Source: Burkholderiaceae bacterium
GTDB taxonomy: Bacteria > Pseudomonadota > Gammaproteobacteria > Burkholderiales > Burkholderiaceae
Assembly (NCBI GenBank): GCA_947457745.1
Contig: CANGWT010000001.1
Location: 1-33,723 of the forward strand
Reading direction: 5' to 3'
Length of the DNA: 33,723 bases
Under the pieces are notes generated by a model. The model was not told the origin of the DNA and did no database searches. It saw only the letters and a list, made by a program, of their open reading frames with translations. This document shows, piece by piece, positions 1 to 7,330 of the stretch (the first letter of the stretch is position 1; each line of letters starts with the position of its first letter). The position numbers and the translations under genes are program-made.

Positions 1-5
1 CCTCA

Positions 6-458
6 ATGCAAATCATTCTTTTAGAAAAAGTAATTAACCTGGGCAACCTCGGTGACATCGTTCGTGTTAAAGACGGTTACGCTCGTAATTTCCTAATCCC
101 ACAACGTAAAGCCCGTCGTGCAACTGAAACAGCTATCGCTGACTTTGCAGTACGTCGCGCTGAATTGGAAAAGTTGGCTGCTGAGAAGTTGGCTGCTGCG
201 CAAGCGGTTGGCGCAAAGCTTAAAGACCTGGTTCTCGAAATCGGTCAAAAAGCCGGTGTTGACGGTCGTTTGTTTGGTTCTGTGACGAACCATGACATCG
301 CTGATGCTTTGAAAGCAAAAGGCTTTGTAATCGAAAAAGCTTCTGTACGTATGCCTACTGGCCCGTTGAAGATGGTTGGTGATCACCCTGTAGCGGTAGC
401 TGTTCATACCGATGTAGTGGCTGACATCACTATCCGTGTAGTTGGCGAGCAAGCGTAA
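6..458 (+). CDS. rplI: 50S ribosomal protein L9
   Basis: Structural protein of the large ribosomal subunit that binds 23S rRNA. The 150-residue product has the usual L9 length and begins with the family's N-terminal signature (MQIILLEKVINLGNLGDIV, then the KDGYARNFLIP stretch at about residues 22-32). A long Ala/Lys/Glu-rich connecting helix follows at about 45-75, then the C-terminal rRNA-binding domain with GRLFGSVT near residue 87. The start lies six bases into the window, so its own upstream region (normally rpsF-priB-rpsR) is not visible. dnaB begins 24 bases downstream on the same strand, the usual rplI-dnaB arrangement. Identification is secure. Confidence 0.97.
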   Translation: MQIILLEKVINLGNLGDIVRVKDGYARNFLIPQRKARRATETAIADFAVRRAELEKLAAEKLAAAQAVGAKLKDLVLEIGQKAGVDGRLFGSVTNHDIADALKAKGFVIEKASVRMPTGPLKMVGDHPVAVAVHTDVVADITIRVVGEQA

Positions 459-482
459 GTTTTAGATCTGTAATCTAGCCAC

Positions 483-2978
483 ATGGCTGAATCCCGCTCA
501 CGCTCCCTGATGTCAAATCCTGGCATGATGGGTTCTGGGGATTCAGCCTTGCAGGCATTAAAAGTACCGCCGCATTCTGTAGAAGCCGAGCAATCTTTGC
601 TCGGCGGTCTACTGATCGACAACACAGCCTGGGATCGCTTAGGTGGTGTGTTAACTGATAAAGATTTCTATCGCCCTGAACATGCTCTGATCTATAAGGT
701 CATTCAGCGTTTAGTTGGCGACAATCATCCTGCTGACGTCATTACTGTTCATGAGGCTGTTAAGTCCGAGCAAGGTGGCGATTTAGTTGGTATTGATTAC
801 CTTAATTCATTAGCGCAAAGCACTCCGAGTGCAGCGAACATCCGAGGCTATGCCGATATTGTTCGTGATCGCAGCATTCTGCGTCGCCTAATTGAAGTAT
901 CTGACAATATTGTGAACTCTGCATTTGTTCCGGAAGGTCGTTCTGTAAGAACGCTTTTGGATGAAGCGGAGTCACGCATTCTGCAAATTGGTGAAGATGG
1001 TAGTCGTAAAGCTGATTACCTAGAAATCGAGCCATTACTTAAAACCGTTGTTGCCCGCATTGACGAACTCTATAACCGTCAAGGCGGAAGTGACATCACC
1101 GGCATTGCAACAGGTTTTATTGATCTAGATAAACAAACCAGCGGCTTACAAAAAGGCGACTTGGTGATTGTTGCTGGTAGACCATCGATGGGTAAAGCGC
1201 AGCCACTTGATGCCAAAGTAAAAACAGTTGATGGCTGGAAGTTGATGGGTGACTTACGTTTTGGTGATCGCCTTGCCTCTGTGGATGGCCAGCATTCTAT
1301 GGTGACCGGCATCTATCCGCAAGGCATTAAACAGATTTACAAAGTCACATTCTCTGATGGTCGTGAAGCTGAGTGCTGCAATGAACATCTATGGCGCGTC
1401 ATGTATCGCGATTGGGATGCGCCCAAAGTCATTAATACTGAGCATTTAATTGAAATGCTTTCTTGTGTTCGCTATAAGAATCGTCTGTGGATAGATCCAG
1501 TTTCGGGTGATTTTGGTCACTCCAATACATTGCCAATAAACCCATGGGTTTTGGGTGCACTGCTTGGTGATGGAGCTTTGGCCTTGTCTCACGGTAGCGT
1601 GATGTTCTCAACTAAATCTCCTGAGCTTATTGAACGCATGAATGCCCTGGCTAGCTATGAGATGGAGTTGGTTCATGCCAACGCATACGACTGGAGATTA
1701 GTCTCCAAAGCCAGAATCGCTGCTAATGGTCAGCGTCAGTCTGTGCCAACAAATTACTTTCGCTCTGCCTTACAAGATTTAGGTGTATTGGGCTGTAGAA
1801 GTTTTGATAAATATATTCCCGCCACTTATCTTGAGGCAAACAAGACTTCCCGTCTCGCGCTGTTTCAGGGTTTGATGGACACTGATGGCTGGATTGAGAA
1901 GTGGGGCTCTATTCGTTTTTGTACTGTAAGCAAGCAATTATCAGAAGACCTTGCCTCTTTGGCTAGATCATTGGGCGGCTTCTGCTCAATCGCAGAAAAA
2001 CAATCCAACTACACCTACAAGGGTGAAAAAAAGCAGGGTCGTTTGGCTTACGTTTTGAGCATGAGTTTCGGCCCTGGCTTTCAAGCATTTACTTTGCCCG
2101 AAAAGAAAGAAAGACTCAGGGCGAGCTGGGCTCGTCAACGCAGACTTTCATTTAAGAGTATTGAGCCTTCTAGAGTGACTGAGGCTCAATGTATTTCCGT
2201 TAGTCACCCAGATAGAACCTATGTCACCAATGATTATGTGGTGACCCACAACACTGCATTTGCGCTCAATATCGCCGAGAACGTAGCGCTAGCCGAGGGA
2301 TTGCCGGTCGTCGTGTTCTCCATGGAGATGTCCGGTGAGCAATTGGCATCTCGTTTATTGGGTTCGGTAGGGCGCGTTGACCAAAGTCGTATGCGTACAG
2401 GCAAGCTTCAAGATGATGAGTGGCCACGTGTCACAGATGCGATTGCCCGTTTAAGCAATACCCAAATTTTGATTGATGAGACTGGCGCTCTTTCAAGTTT
2501 AGAGTTGCGTGCACGTGCACGTCGTATTGCTCGTAATTTTGGTGGAACACTTGGCCTTGTTGTAATTGACTACTTGCAATTGATGAGTGGCTCTGGTTCT
2601 GAGAATCGCGCAACGGAAATCTCAGAAATCTCACGCTCACTAAAATCACTCGCAAAAGAATTGCAGTGCCCAGTAGTTGCTCTCTCACAGTTAAACCGTG
2701 GTCTTGAGCAACGCCCTAATAAGCGCCCAATCATGTCGGATTTGCGTGAGTCAGGCGCAATCGAGCAAGACGCTGACTTAATTATGTTCATCTATCGTGA
2801 TGAGGTGTATCACCCAGATACAACTCAAGATAAAGGTATGGCAGAGATCATTATTGGCAAGCAGCGTAATGGACCAATTGGGACTGTGCGCTTGAGTTGG
2901 CAGGGTCCTTATACCAAGTTCGACAACTTGGCGATGGGATCAGTTGGCTACTCTTCTGGTGGGTATGAACCGTTTTAA
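483..2978 (+). CDS. dnaB: Replicative DNA helicase DnaB, intein-containing precursor
   Basis: Hexameric 5'-3' helicase that unwinds DNA at the replication fork. The reading frame is 831 codons. Removing residues 239-590 (an intein, listed separately) leaves 479 residues, the normal DnaB size. The N-terminal DnaB domain covers about residues 28-130 (PPHSVEAEQSLLGGLL), followed by the RecA-like ATPase. Its Walker A motif GRPSMGK|T is interrupted by the intein between Lys238 and Thr591. Past the intein are VVFSMEMS, the Walker B region LGLVVIDYLQLM, SQLNRGLEQR, and SDLRESGAIEQDADLIMFIYRDE near the C terminus. The frame is open throughout, so this is not a pseudogene. No strong Shine-Dalgarno precedes ATG 483; a start at Met10 is possible. 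It follows rplI by 24 bases and is followed by a hairpin terminator. Confidence 0.97.
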   Translation: MAESRSRSLMSNPGMMGSGDSALQALKVPPHSVEAEQSLLGGLLIDNTAWDRLGGVLTDKDFYRPEHALIYKVIQRLVGDNHPADVITVHEAVKSEQGGDLVGIDYLNSLAQSTPSAANIRGYADIVRDRSILRRLIEVSDNIVNSAFVPEGRSVRTLLDEAESRILQIGEDGSRKADYLEIEPLLKTVVARIDELYNRQGGSDITGIATGFIDLDKQTSGLQKGDLVIVAGRPSMGKAQPLDAKVKTVDGWKLMGDLRFGDRLASVDGQHSMVTGIYPQGIKQIYKVTFSDGREAECCNEHLWRVMYRDWDAPKVINTEHLIEMLSCVRYKNRLWIDPVSGDFGHSNTLPINPWVLGALLGDGALALSHGSVMFSTKSPELIERMNALASYEMELVHANAYDWRLVSKARIAANGQRQSVPTNYFRSALQDLGVLGCRSFDKYIPATYLEANKTSRLALFQGLMDTDGWIEKWGSIRFCTVSKQLSEDLASLARSLGGFCSIAEKQSNYTYKGEKKQGRLAYVLSMSFGPGFQAFTLPEKKERLRASWARQRRLSFKSIEPSRVTEAQCISVSHPDRTYVTNDYVVTHNTAFALNIAENVALAEGLPVVVFSMEMSGEQLASRLLGSVGRVDQSRMRTGKLQDDEWPRVTDAIARLSNTQILIDETGALSSLELRARARRIARNFGGTLGLVVIDYLQLMSGSGSENRATEISEISRSLKSLAKELQCPVVALSQLNRGLEQRPNKRPIMSDLRESGAIEQDADLIMFIYRDEVYHPDTTQDKGMAEIIIGKQRNGPIGTVRLSWQGPYTKFDNLAMGSVGYSSGGYEPF
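1197..2252 (+). mobile_element. Class 3-type intein with LAGLIDADG homing endonuclease in the DnaB P-loop
   Basis: A 352-residue in-frame insertion inside DnaB, running from Ala (codon 1197-1199) to Asn (2250-2252), with Thr as the first C-extein residue. Intein residue 1 is Ala, not Cys or Ser. Splicing-block features are visible (intein numbering): a block-A region up to about residue 31; block B GREAECCNEHLW at 55-66, with His64 and Trp66; block F with Cys332; and block G DYVVTHN at 346-352, with Thr350, His351 and terminal Asn352. Trp66, Cys332 and Thr350 match the WCT signature of class 3 inteins, in which the block F Cys replaces residue 1 as first nucleophile. The endonuclease domain has two LAGLIDADG motifs, VLGALLGDG at 118-126 (Asp125) and ALFQGLMDTDG at 221-231 (Asp228, Asp230), both with acidic residues kept. 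The element therefore looks able both to splice and to home. Class assignment is from motif reading only. Confidence 0.93.
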
Positions 2979-3006
2979 AGTAGATTAAAGACCAGATTCG
3001 GTAGAC

Positions 3007-3040
3007 AAGGGTTTGCATTTGCAAGCCCTTTATCATTTAA
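3007..3040 (+). terminator. Rho-independent terminator after dnaB
   Basis: Arms AAGGGTTTGC (3007-3016) and GCAAGCCCTT (3021-3030) pair over 10 bp with one G-U, around the four-base loop ATTT. The tail TATCATTT follows. It lies 28 bases after the dnaB stop and closes the rplI-dnaB unit. Confidence 0.75.
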
Positions 3041-3132
3041 AGAGTCAGTCAGCTATCCTAGCCTCTGATTTTTTATTTCGGTTATGCTATTTAAAATTTA
3101 AAACCCTGTATAAATCTGAATACTGAATCAAA

Positions 3133-4440
3133 ATGATTTCTTTAGATAGCTTTTGGATGCCATTTACCCCGAATCGAGAGTTCAAAACGGCTCCTCGTTT
3201 AGTGAGCTCAGCATCAGGGGTGACTTATCAAACAGACGATGGACGAAGTATTTTGGATGGTACATCCGGATTATGGTGTGTTGGGGCGGGGCATAGTCAT
3301 CCCAAAATTTCGGAGGCTATGAAGACCCAAATCGACAAACTAGATTTTGCATCTAGCTTTCAAGTTAGCCACCCCAGCGCTTTTCAACTTGCTGACCGTA
3401 TTGCCTCAATCGCACCACCAGGTTTAGATAGAGTCTTTCTAGTTAATAGCGGTTCTGAGGCGTGTGACACTGCCATGAAGTTAGCCTTAGCTTATTGGCG
3501 CGTATGCGGACAGGGGCAGCGTAATTTATTTATTGGTCGTGAGCGTGGCTTTCACGGCGTTGGTTTTGGTGGCATATCTGTTGGGGGCATGGTGAATAAT
3601 CGCAATGCTTTCGGAACATCATTGTTGCGCACTGATCATCTACGCTCCACATGGGATGCAACAAACCAGGCATTTATTCGGGGTCAACCAGAGCTTGGTA
3701 TTGAAATGGCTGATGAACTCGAAAGTAGAATCATTGCTCTGCATGGTGCCGGTAATATTGCAGCTGTAATAATTGAACCCATTGCATGCTCCACAGGAGT
3801 GCTAGTTCCGCCTAAGGGTTATTTAAAGCGGATACGAGAAATTTGTGATCGCCATCAACTCTTACTCATTTTCGATGAGGTAATTACTGGTTTTGGCCGC
3901 ACTGGAAATATGTTTGCCTCGACAACTTTTGATGTTGTGCCAGACATGATTCTATTTGCTAAAACAGTCACTAATGGCGCCGCTCCCTTGGGAGGCGTGA
4001 TTGTGAAACGCTCTATTCATGATGCCTTAATGCAGGGCCCTCCTCATCTAGCGGAGTTGATGCATGGCTACACTTGCTCTGGACATCCTTTATCTTGCGC
4101 GGCAGCGCTAGCGATGATTGATGTGATCGAGAATGAGGGTCTCATCGATCAAGTAAATACCTTATCTCCTTATTTTGAAGAGGTTGTCCATTCTTTAGGC
4201 GAGCTTGATCAAGTGATCAGTGTCCGCAATTTTGGATTAGCGGCGGGGATTGAGTTAAGAGCTAAGGAGGGGGCCATTGGCCAACGTGGTGCTCAGGCTC
4301 AGGCTCTAGCATTTGAGAAAGGGGTTTTAACACGTGCTCCTGGAGACACTCTCGTATTAGCGCCACCCTTCATTACCACGCGCGCGCAAATTAATCAGAT
4401 GATCGATGCATTTAGAAAAGCCATTGTCGAAATCGATTAA
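3133..4440 (+). CDS. Class III PLP-dependent aminotransferase, omega-amino acid:pyruvate type
   Basis: Predicted fold-type I, class III transaminase moving an amino group from an omega-amino acid such as beta-alanine to pyruvate. The 435-residue sequence keeps the family landmarks: an N-terminal FWMPFTPNREFK stretch, ILDGTSGLWCVGAGHSHP, the cofactor-phosphate loop VNSGSEACDTAMKLALAYWR (about 105-124), the cofactor Asp/Glu region LLIFDEVITGFGRTGN (about 240-255), and the PLP-binding Lys277 in LFAKTVTNGAAPLGG. Overall it reads like the Pseudomonas omega-amino acid-pyruvate aminotransferase; the exact substrate cannot be read from sequence. It stands alone between the dnaB terminator and a terminator at 4481-4502, so it is probably monocistronic. 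No clear promoter was identified in 3041-3132. Confidence 0.88.
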   Translation: MISLDSFWMPFTPNREFKTAPRLVSSASGVTYQTDDGRSILDGTSGLWCVGAGHSHPKISEAMKTQIDKLDFASSFQVSHPSAFQLADRIASIAPPGLDRVFLVNSGSEACDTAMKLALAYWRVCGQGQRNLFIGRERGFHGVGFGGISVGGMVNNRNAFGTSLLRTDHLRSTWDATNQAFIRGQPELGIEMADELESRIIALHGAGNIAAVIIEPIACSTGVLVPPKGYLKRIREICDRHQLLLIFDEVITGFGRTGNMFASTTFDVVPDMILFAKTVTNGAAPLGGVIVKRSIHDALMQGPPHLAELMHGYTCSGHPLSCAAALAMIDVIENEGLIDQVNTLSPYFEEVVHSLGELDQVISVRNFGLAAGIELRAKEGAIGQRGAQAQALAFEKGVLTRAPGDTLVLAPPFITTRAQINQMIDAFRKAIVEID

Positions 4441-4479
4441 AGATTTTCCTCGGCTAGGCAACAGAAAAACTGATTTCAA

Positions 4480-4506
4480 TAAAAAAACCTCGCTATGCGA
4501 GGCTCT
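4480..4506 (-). terminator. Rho-independent terminator of the psiF-like gene
   Basis: On the minus strand the stem CCTCGC/GCGAGG (plus-strand 4488-4493 and 4497-4502, three-base loop) runs straight into seven T residues (4487-4481). It lies about 25 bases past the stop of the PsiF-like gene. The stem also sits 48 bases after the convergent aminotransferase stop and may help end that transcript, although its plus-strand side lacks a T tract. Confidence 0.85.
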
Positions 4507-4527
4507 TAAAATTGGGGTGTAAAGTAT

Positions 4528-4794
4528 TTATTTATCGCCTTCACACTTTTTGATGGATGCAGCTTTGGCGGCGCCATAGAGTGGCTTGCCGTCTTTACTG
4601 ACGGCTTTAGCTTCGCAATCATTGGGCTTGGCATCACCCATGCATTTCTTGATTGAGGCATCTTTCGCTGCTCCATAAAGCGGTTTACCTTCTTTGCTAA
4701 GTGCTTTAGCTTCACAAGCTGCTTGATCTGCAAAAGCAATAGATGGAATTGCAAAACTAAATGCAATGCTTAATGTGATGATGATTTTTTTCAT
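4528..4794 (-). CDS. PsiF-repeat periplasmic protein
   Basis: Small exported protein of 88 residues, related to E. coli PsiF (phosphate-starvation-inducible, molecular function unknown). A signal peptide is evident: MKK, a hydrophobic stretch to about residue 20, and an IAFA cleavage region. The mature part is two nearly identical PsiF repeats of about 29 residues, each of the form CEAKA-SK-GKPLYGAAK-ASIKKC-GD, each holding a Cys near its start and end that could pair. The start at ATG 4794 is chosen because AGGAG lies eight bases upstream; an in-frame GTG nine bases earlier overlaps that ribosome binding site. It is followed by a strong terminator and separated from the upstream lipoprotein gene by 114 bases, so it is probably transcribed on its own. 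No Pho box was recognised upstream. Confidence 0.88.
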   Translation of the reverse strand: MKKIIITLSIAFSFAIPSIAFADQAACEAKALSKEGKPLYGAAKDASIKKCMGDAKPNDCEAKAVSKDGKPLYGAAKAASIKKCEGDK

Positions 4795-4908
4795 ACGAGC
4801 CACTCCTAAATAAATATTCTAAAGAACCCATTGTTCTATTTAGAAATGTAAACAATATTCAGGGTTTTGGGAATACGGTGTTAATGCTATCAGCTGAAAG
4901 GCTAATAA

Positions 4909-5439
4909 TTAAGGCGTTAATCTTCTGGCTTCAGTAAACCGTGCTGCCCAATAGGGGGTAGTGATGTACTCTAGGCGTACAGTTCCACCAGCGCTTGGAG
5001 CATGTACAAATCTACCTTGACCTACATAGATGCCTGCATGTGAATACTTTGTGCCAGTAGTGTTGAAGAAGACGAGGTCTCCTGGTGCAGGTGGACCGCT
5101 ATCTACACTTTGACCACGATTGCTCATCTCTTGAATTGTCCTTGGTAACTTGATGTTTGCAGACTTGTTATAGACATACGCTATTAATCCACTGCAATCA
5201 AACCCTCCGTTAGGATTGTTGCCACCATAGCGATAGGGTACGCCCACTAACCCCACTGCAGCAATCGAGATATCTTCAGTTCCCACGCTAGTATCTTGTT
5301 TGAACTGGCTAACTTTAGCCGCACTATTCTTTGAGCCAAGGCTATTACACCCCGCAAGCGAGAGGAGGGTGTAAATAAAAATGCCGTACCCCATCAGAGT
5401 GCGGCATGAAAAAGTTTGCTTAGAGTGCGTCAGCAGCAT
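4909..5439 (-). CDS. NlpC/P60 family cell-wall endopeptidase, lipoprotein
   Basis: Predicted peptidoglycan D-glutamyl-type endopeptidase anchored in the outer membrane. From ATG 5439 (176 residues) there is a basic n-region, a hydrophobic segment and the lipobox LAGC with Cys31 as lipidation site. The NlpC/P60 domain covers about residues 57-176 and shows the catalytic triad: Cys82 in GGFDCSGL, His134 in YSHAGIYVG and His146 in FVHAP. The start is uncertain: an in-frame GTG at 5463 adds eight residues, and an ATG 45 bases further in leaves a shorter signal. The gene overlaps the end of phoH by 20 bases, so the two are probably co-transcribed and translationally coupled. Family is certain; the bond cleaved is inferred. 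Confidence 0.9.
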   Translation of the reverse strand: MLLTHSKQTFSCRTLMGYGIFIYTLLSLAGCNSLGSKNSAAKVSQFKQDTSVGTEDISIAAVGLVGVPYRYGGNNPNGGFDCSGLIAYVYNKSANIKLPRTIQEMSNRGQSVDSGPPAPGDLVFFNTTGTKYSHAGIYVGQGRFVHAPSAGGTVRLEYITTPYWAARFTEARRLTP

Positions 5440-7096
5440 GATCCGCAAGACGTGAACGCTCACCGCGAGCTAGAGTCACATGCCCACCATGACGCCAGCC
5501 CTTGAAGCGATCCACCACATAAGTTAGGCCTGAAGAGCCTTCGGTTAAGTAAGGTGTATCGATCTGAGCAATATTACCCAAGCAAATAATCTTAGTTCCT
5601 GGGCCCGCCCGAGTAACTAAGGTTTTCATTTGCTTTGGAGTTAAATTCTGCGCCTCATCAATAATCACAAACTTACTGACAAAAGTTCTGCCGCGCATGA
5701 AGTTCATGCTCTTTACTTTAATGCGTGAACGAATCAATTCTTGTGTAGCAGCACGACCCCATTCGCCTGCACTACCATCTTCATTACGTTGTAGCACCTC
5801 AAGGTTGTCATCAAATGCACCCATCCAAGGCTGCATCTTCTCTTCTTCAGTACCCGGTAAAAAGCCAATATCTTCACCTACCGGAACAGTGGCCCGGGTA
5901 ATAATGATCTCGTTATAGCGCTTACTATCCAATACCTGCTCAAGACCGGCAGCTAGTGCCAGCAAGGTTTTACCAGTACCCGCTTGCCCCAGTAATGTAA
6001 TGAAATCCACATCTGGGTTCATGAGTAGATTCATGGCAAAGTTTTGTTCGCGATTGCGTGCTGTCACACTCCATACATTATTTTTCTGATGAGAAAAGTC
6101 CCTCAAGGTTTGGAGGAGGGCGGTCTTACCGTTGATCTCTTTGACTTGGGCATAGAACGGTGTTGATCCATCTGGGTTTTCTTGATAGACAAACTCATTC
6201 ACTAACATACTGGGAACTGAAGGTCCGGTTACACGATAAAACATTGTTCCTGATTTGCCGTCAGCCCAACTCTCCATATCCTTTCCATGCTTTGGCCAAA
6301 AGTCTGCAGGTAGTGCCATAACGCCTGAATACATTAAGTCACGATCTTCTAAGACTTGGTCATTGAAGTAATCTTCAGCGGGTAAACCAAGAGCGCGAGC
6401 CTTAATGCGCATATTGATATCTTTGGATACCAGAACAACTTCTTGACCTTTGCGTGTCTTTTGAAGCTCGCTCACCACTGCCAAGATGAGGTTATCGCCC
6501 TTCCCTTCAGGCAAGCCCTCTGGTAGTGCTTGGGTAGTCAGCTTTGTCTGGAAAAAGAGTCGACCAGACACATCTTGATTACCAAGCTTATTAAGTGGAA
6601 TGCCATCATCTAATGTGCCACTGGTACCTGCTACCAATTGATCTAAGGAGCGGCTTACTGTGCGGGCGTTGCGAGCAACCTCCGTCATACCCTTCTTGTG
6701 GTTGTCCAATTCCTCAAGAGTAGTCATTGGTAAGAAGAGATCATGTTCAGAGAAGCGAAACAGAGAGCTTGGATCATGCATTAACACATTGGTATCTAAG
6801 ACGAATAGACTCGGAGGGCCGGTACGAATAATGCGCTTTGGTTTTTCTGGAACAGTTGCCATTTTGTTATCGCTGCGCACACTTCGCACAACCACTGGGT
6901 TATGGTCGCTTTTGATTTTCTCAAGCGCTACTTCAGCAGCGGAAAGATCTTCCTCTACATCTGTTGCCCAATCTAGCGCATGACCATCCATCACAACACT
7001 TTTTGCTGGCGCAGGACGTTTCTTTAAATTCGGGGTGTCCTTGCTAGTAATGTTTACTTGGCCAGCAATTTGAGTTGGGATTGGGGGCAATGGCAT
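5420..7096 (-). CDS. phoH: PhoH-family ATPase with N-terminal PIN domain
   Basis: Cytoplasmic protein of the PhoH2/YlaK type, joining a PIN ribonuclease domain to a PhoH ATPase; relatives are thought to be ATP-driven RNA-acting enzymes. From ATG 7096 the product is 558 residues. The PIN domain begins with FVLDTNVLMHDPSSL (Asp101 is the first acidic metal ligand) and includes a second acidic cluster around residues 200 and 225. The PhoH part has Walker A GQAGTGKT at 370-377 and Walker B FVIIDEAQN. ATG 7096 is preferred because AGGAG ends eight bases before it; an in-frame ATG at 7126 would place that ribosome binding site inside the gene. A terminator-like hairpin lies immediately upstream. 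The 3' end overlaps the NlpC/P60 gene. Confidence 0.93.
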   Translation of the reverse strand: MPLPPIPTQIAGQVNITSKDTPNLKKRPAPAKSVVMDGHALDWATDVEEDLSAAEVALEKIKSDHNPVVVRSVRSDNKMATVPEKPKRIIRTGPPSLFVLDTNVLMHDPSSLFRFSEHDLFLPMTTLEELDNHKKGMTEVARNARTVSRSLDQLVAGTSGTLDDGIPLNKLGNQDVSGRLFFQTKLTTQALPEGLPEGKGDNLILAVVSELQKTRKGQEVVLVSKDINMRIKARALGLPAEDYFNDQVLEDRDLMYSGVMALPADFWPKHGKDMESWADGKSGTMFYRVTGPSVPSMLVNEFVYQENPDGSTPFYAQVKEINGKTALLQTLRDFSHQKNNVWSVTARNREQNFAMNLLMNPDVDFITLLGQAGTGKTLLALAAGLEQVLDSKRYNEIIITRATVPVGEDIGFLPGTEEEKMQPWMGAFDDNLEVLQRNEDGSAGEWGRAATQELIRSRIKVKSMNFMRGRTFVSKFVIIDEAQNLTPKQMKTLVTRAGPGTKIICLGNIAQIDTPYLTEGSSGLTYVVDRFKGWRHGGHVTLARGERSRLADHAADAL

Positions 7097-7107
7097 GCAG
7101 ACTCTCC

Positions 7108-7146
7108 TAAAAGAAAAAACCGTCAAGCAGGTTGCAATGACGGTTT
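7108..7146 (-). promoter_or_regulatory. Terminator-like hairpin abutting the phoH ribosome binding site
   Basis: On the minus strand AAACCGTCA (7146-7138) and TGACGGTTT (7125-7117) form a perfect 9-bp stem with a 12-base loop, followed by a T-rich run (TTTCTTTT). This has the form of an intrinsic terminator. The run ends within two bases of the AGGAG that serves phoH, leaving no room for a promoter after it, so phoH messages must read through. It may be an attenuator, or the end of a small RNA with partial read-through. Termination itself is unproven. Confidence 0.6.
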
Positions 7147-7330
7147 ATAACGAAACTGGGTGTAAAACGATCTGTAAAACGGCGGGGGTTGTTTACCGAG
7201 CCTGCTCTTAAGTGTTTAGGCTGATGAGTCAAACGGATTGTGAGACTTTCCCGTCGTTTACGGTGCATATGAACTACTTTACCCCAAATTTTGGGCTTTG
7301 CAAGTGCCCCAGATTAAATTAATTTAAAAA
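7147..7330. other. Structured bcp-phoH intergenic region, possible leader or small RNA
   Basis: About 180 bases with no recognised gene. Three elements are seen: an imperfect long-range stem pairing 7174-7186 (GTAAAACGGCGGG) with 7250-7261 (CCCGTCGTTTAC); a 5-bp hairpin inside it, AGCCT (7199-7203) with AGGCT (7218-7222); and a minus-strand promoter-like pair at 7276-7303. The long stem has one bulge plus a G-U on the plus strand but an A-C mismatch on the minus strand, so its strand is undecided. An open frame of 53 codons starts at minus-strand ATG 7268 and ends at TAG 7107-7109, overlapping the phoH ribosome binding site; it has no Shine-Dalgarno and an unusual Arg-rich composition, so it is not called as a gene. 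Confidence 0.4.
7276..7303 (-). promoter_or_regulatory. Candidate promoter for the phoH leader
   Basis: Minus-strand TTGCAA (7303-7298) and TAAAGT (7281-7276) are separated by 16 bases, a fair match to sigma-70 -35 and -10 boxes. The spacer contains the palindrome CCCAAA-T-TTTGGG (7283-7295, plus strand), which could be an operator. If used, transcription would start near 7269. Weak computational evidence only. Confidence 0.4.

Noticed and set aside
483..2978. dnaB as two genes or a pseudogene interrupted by foreign sequence
   Set aside because: The frame is open for 831 codons, the insertion boundaries fall precisely in the P-loop, and both splicing blocks are present, so it is an intein in a working gene.
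7097..7126. phoH start at ATG 7126
   Set aside because: The best ribosome binding site (AGGAG) lies inside that extension, eight bases before ATG 7096, and the extra ten codons overlap the hairpin and T run.
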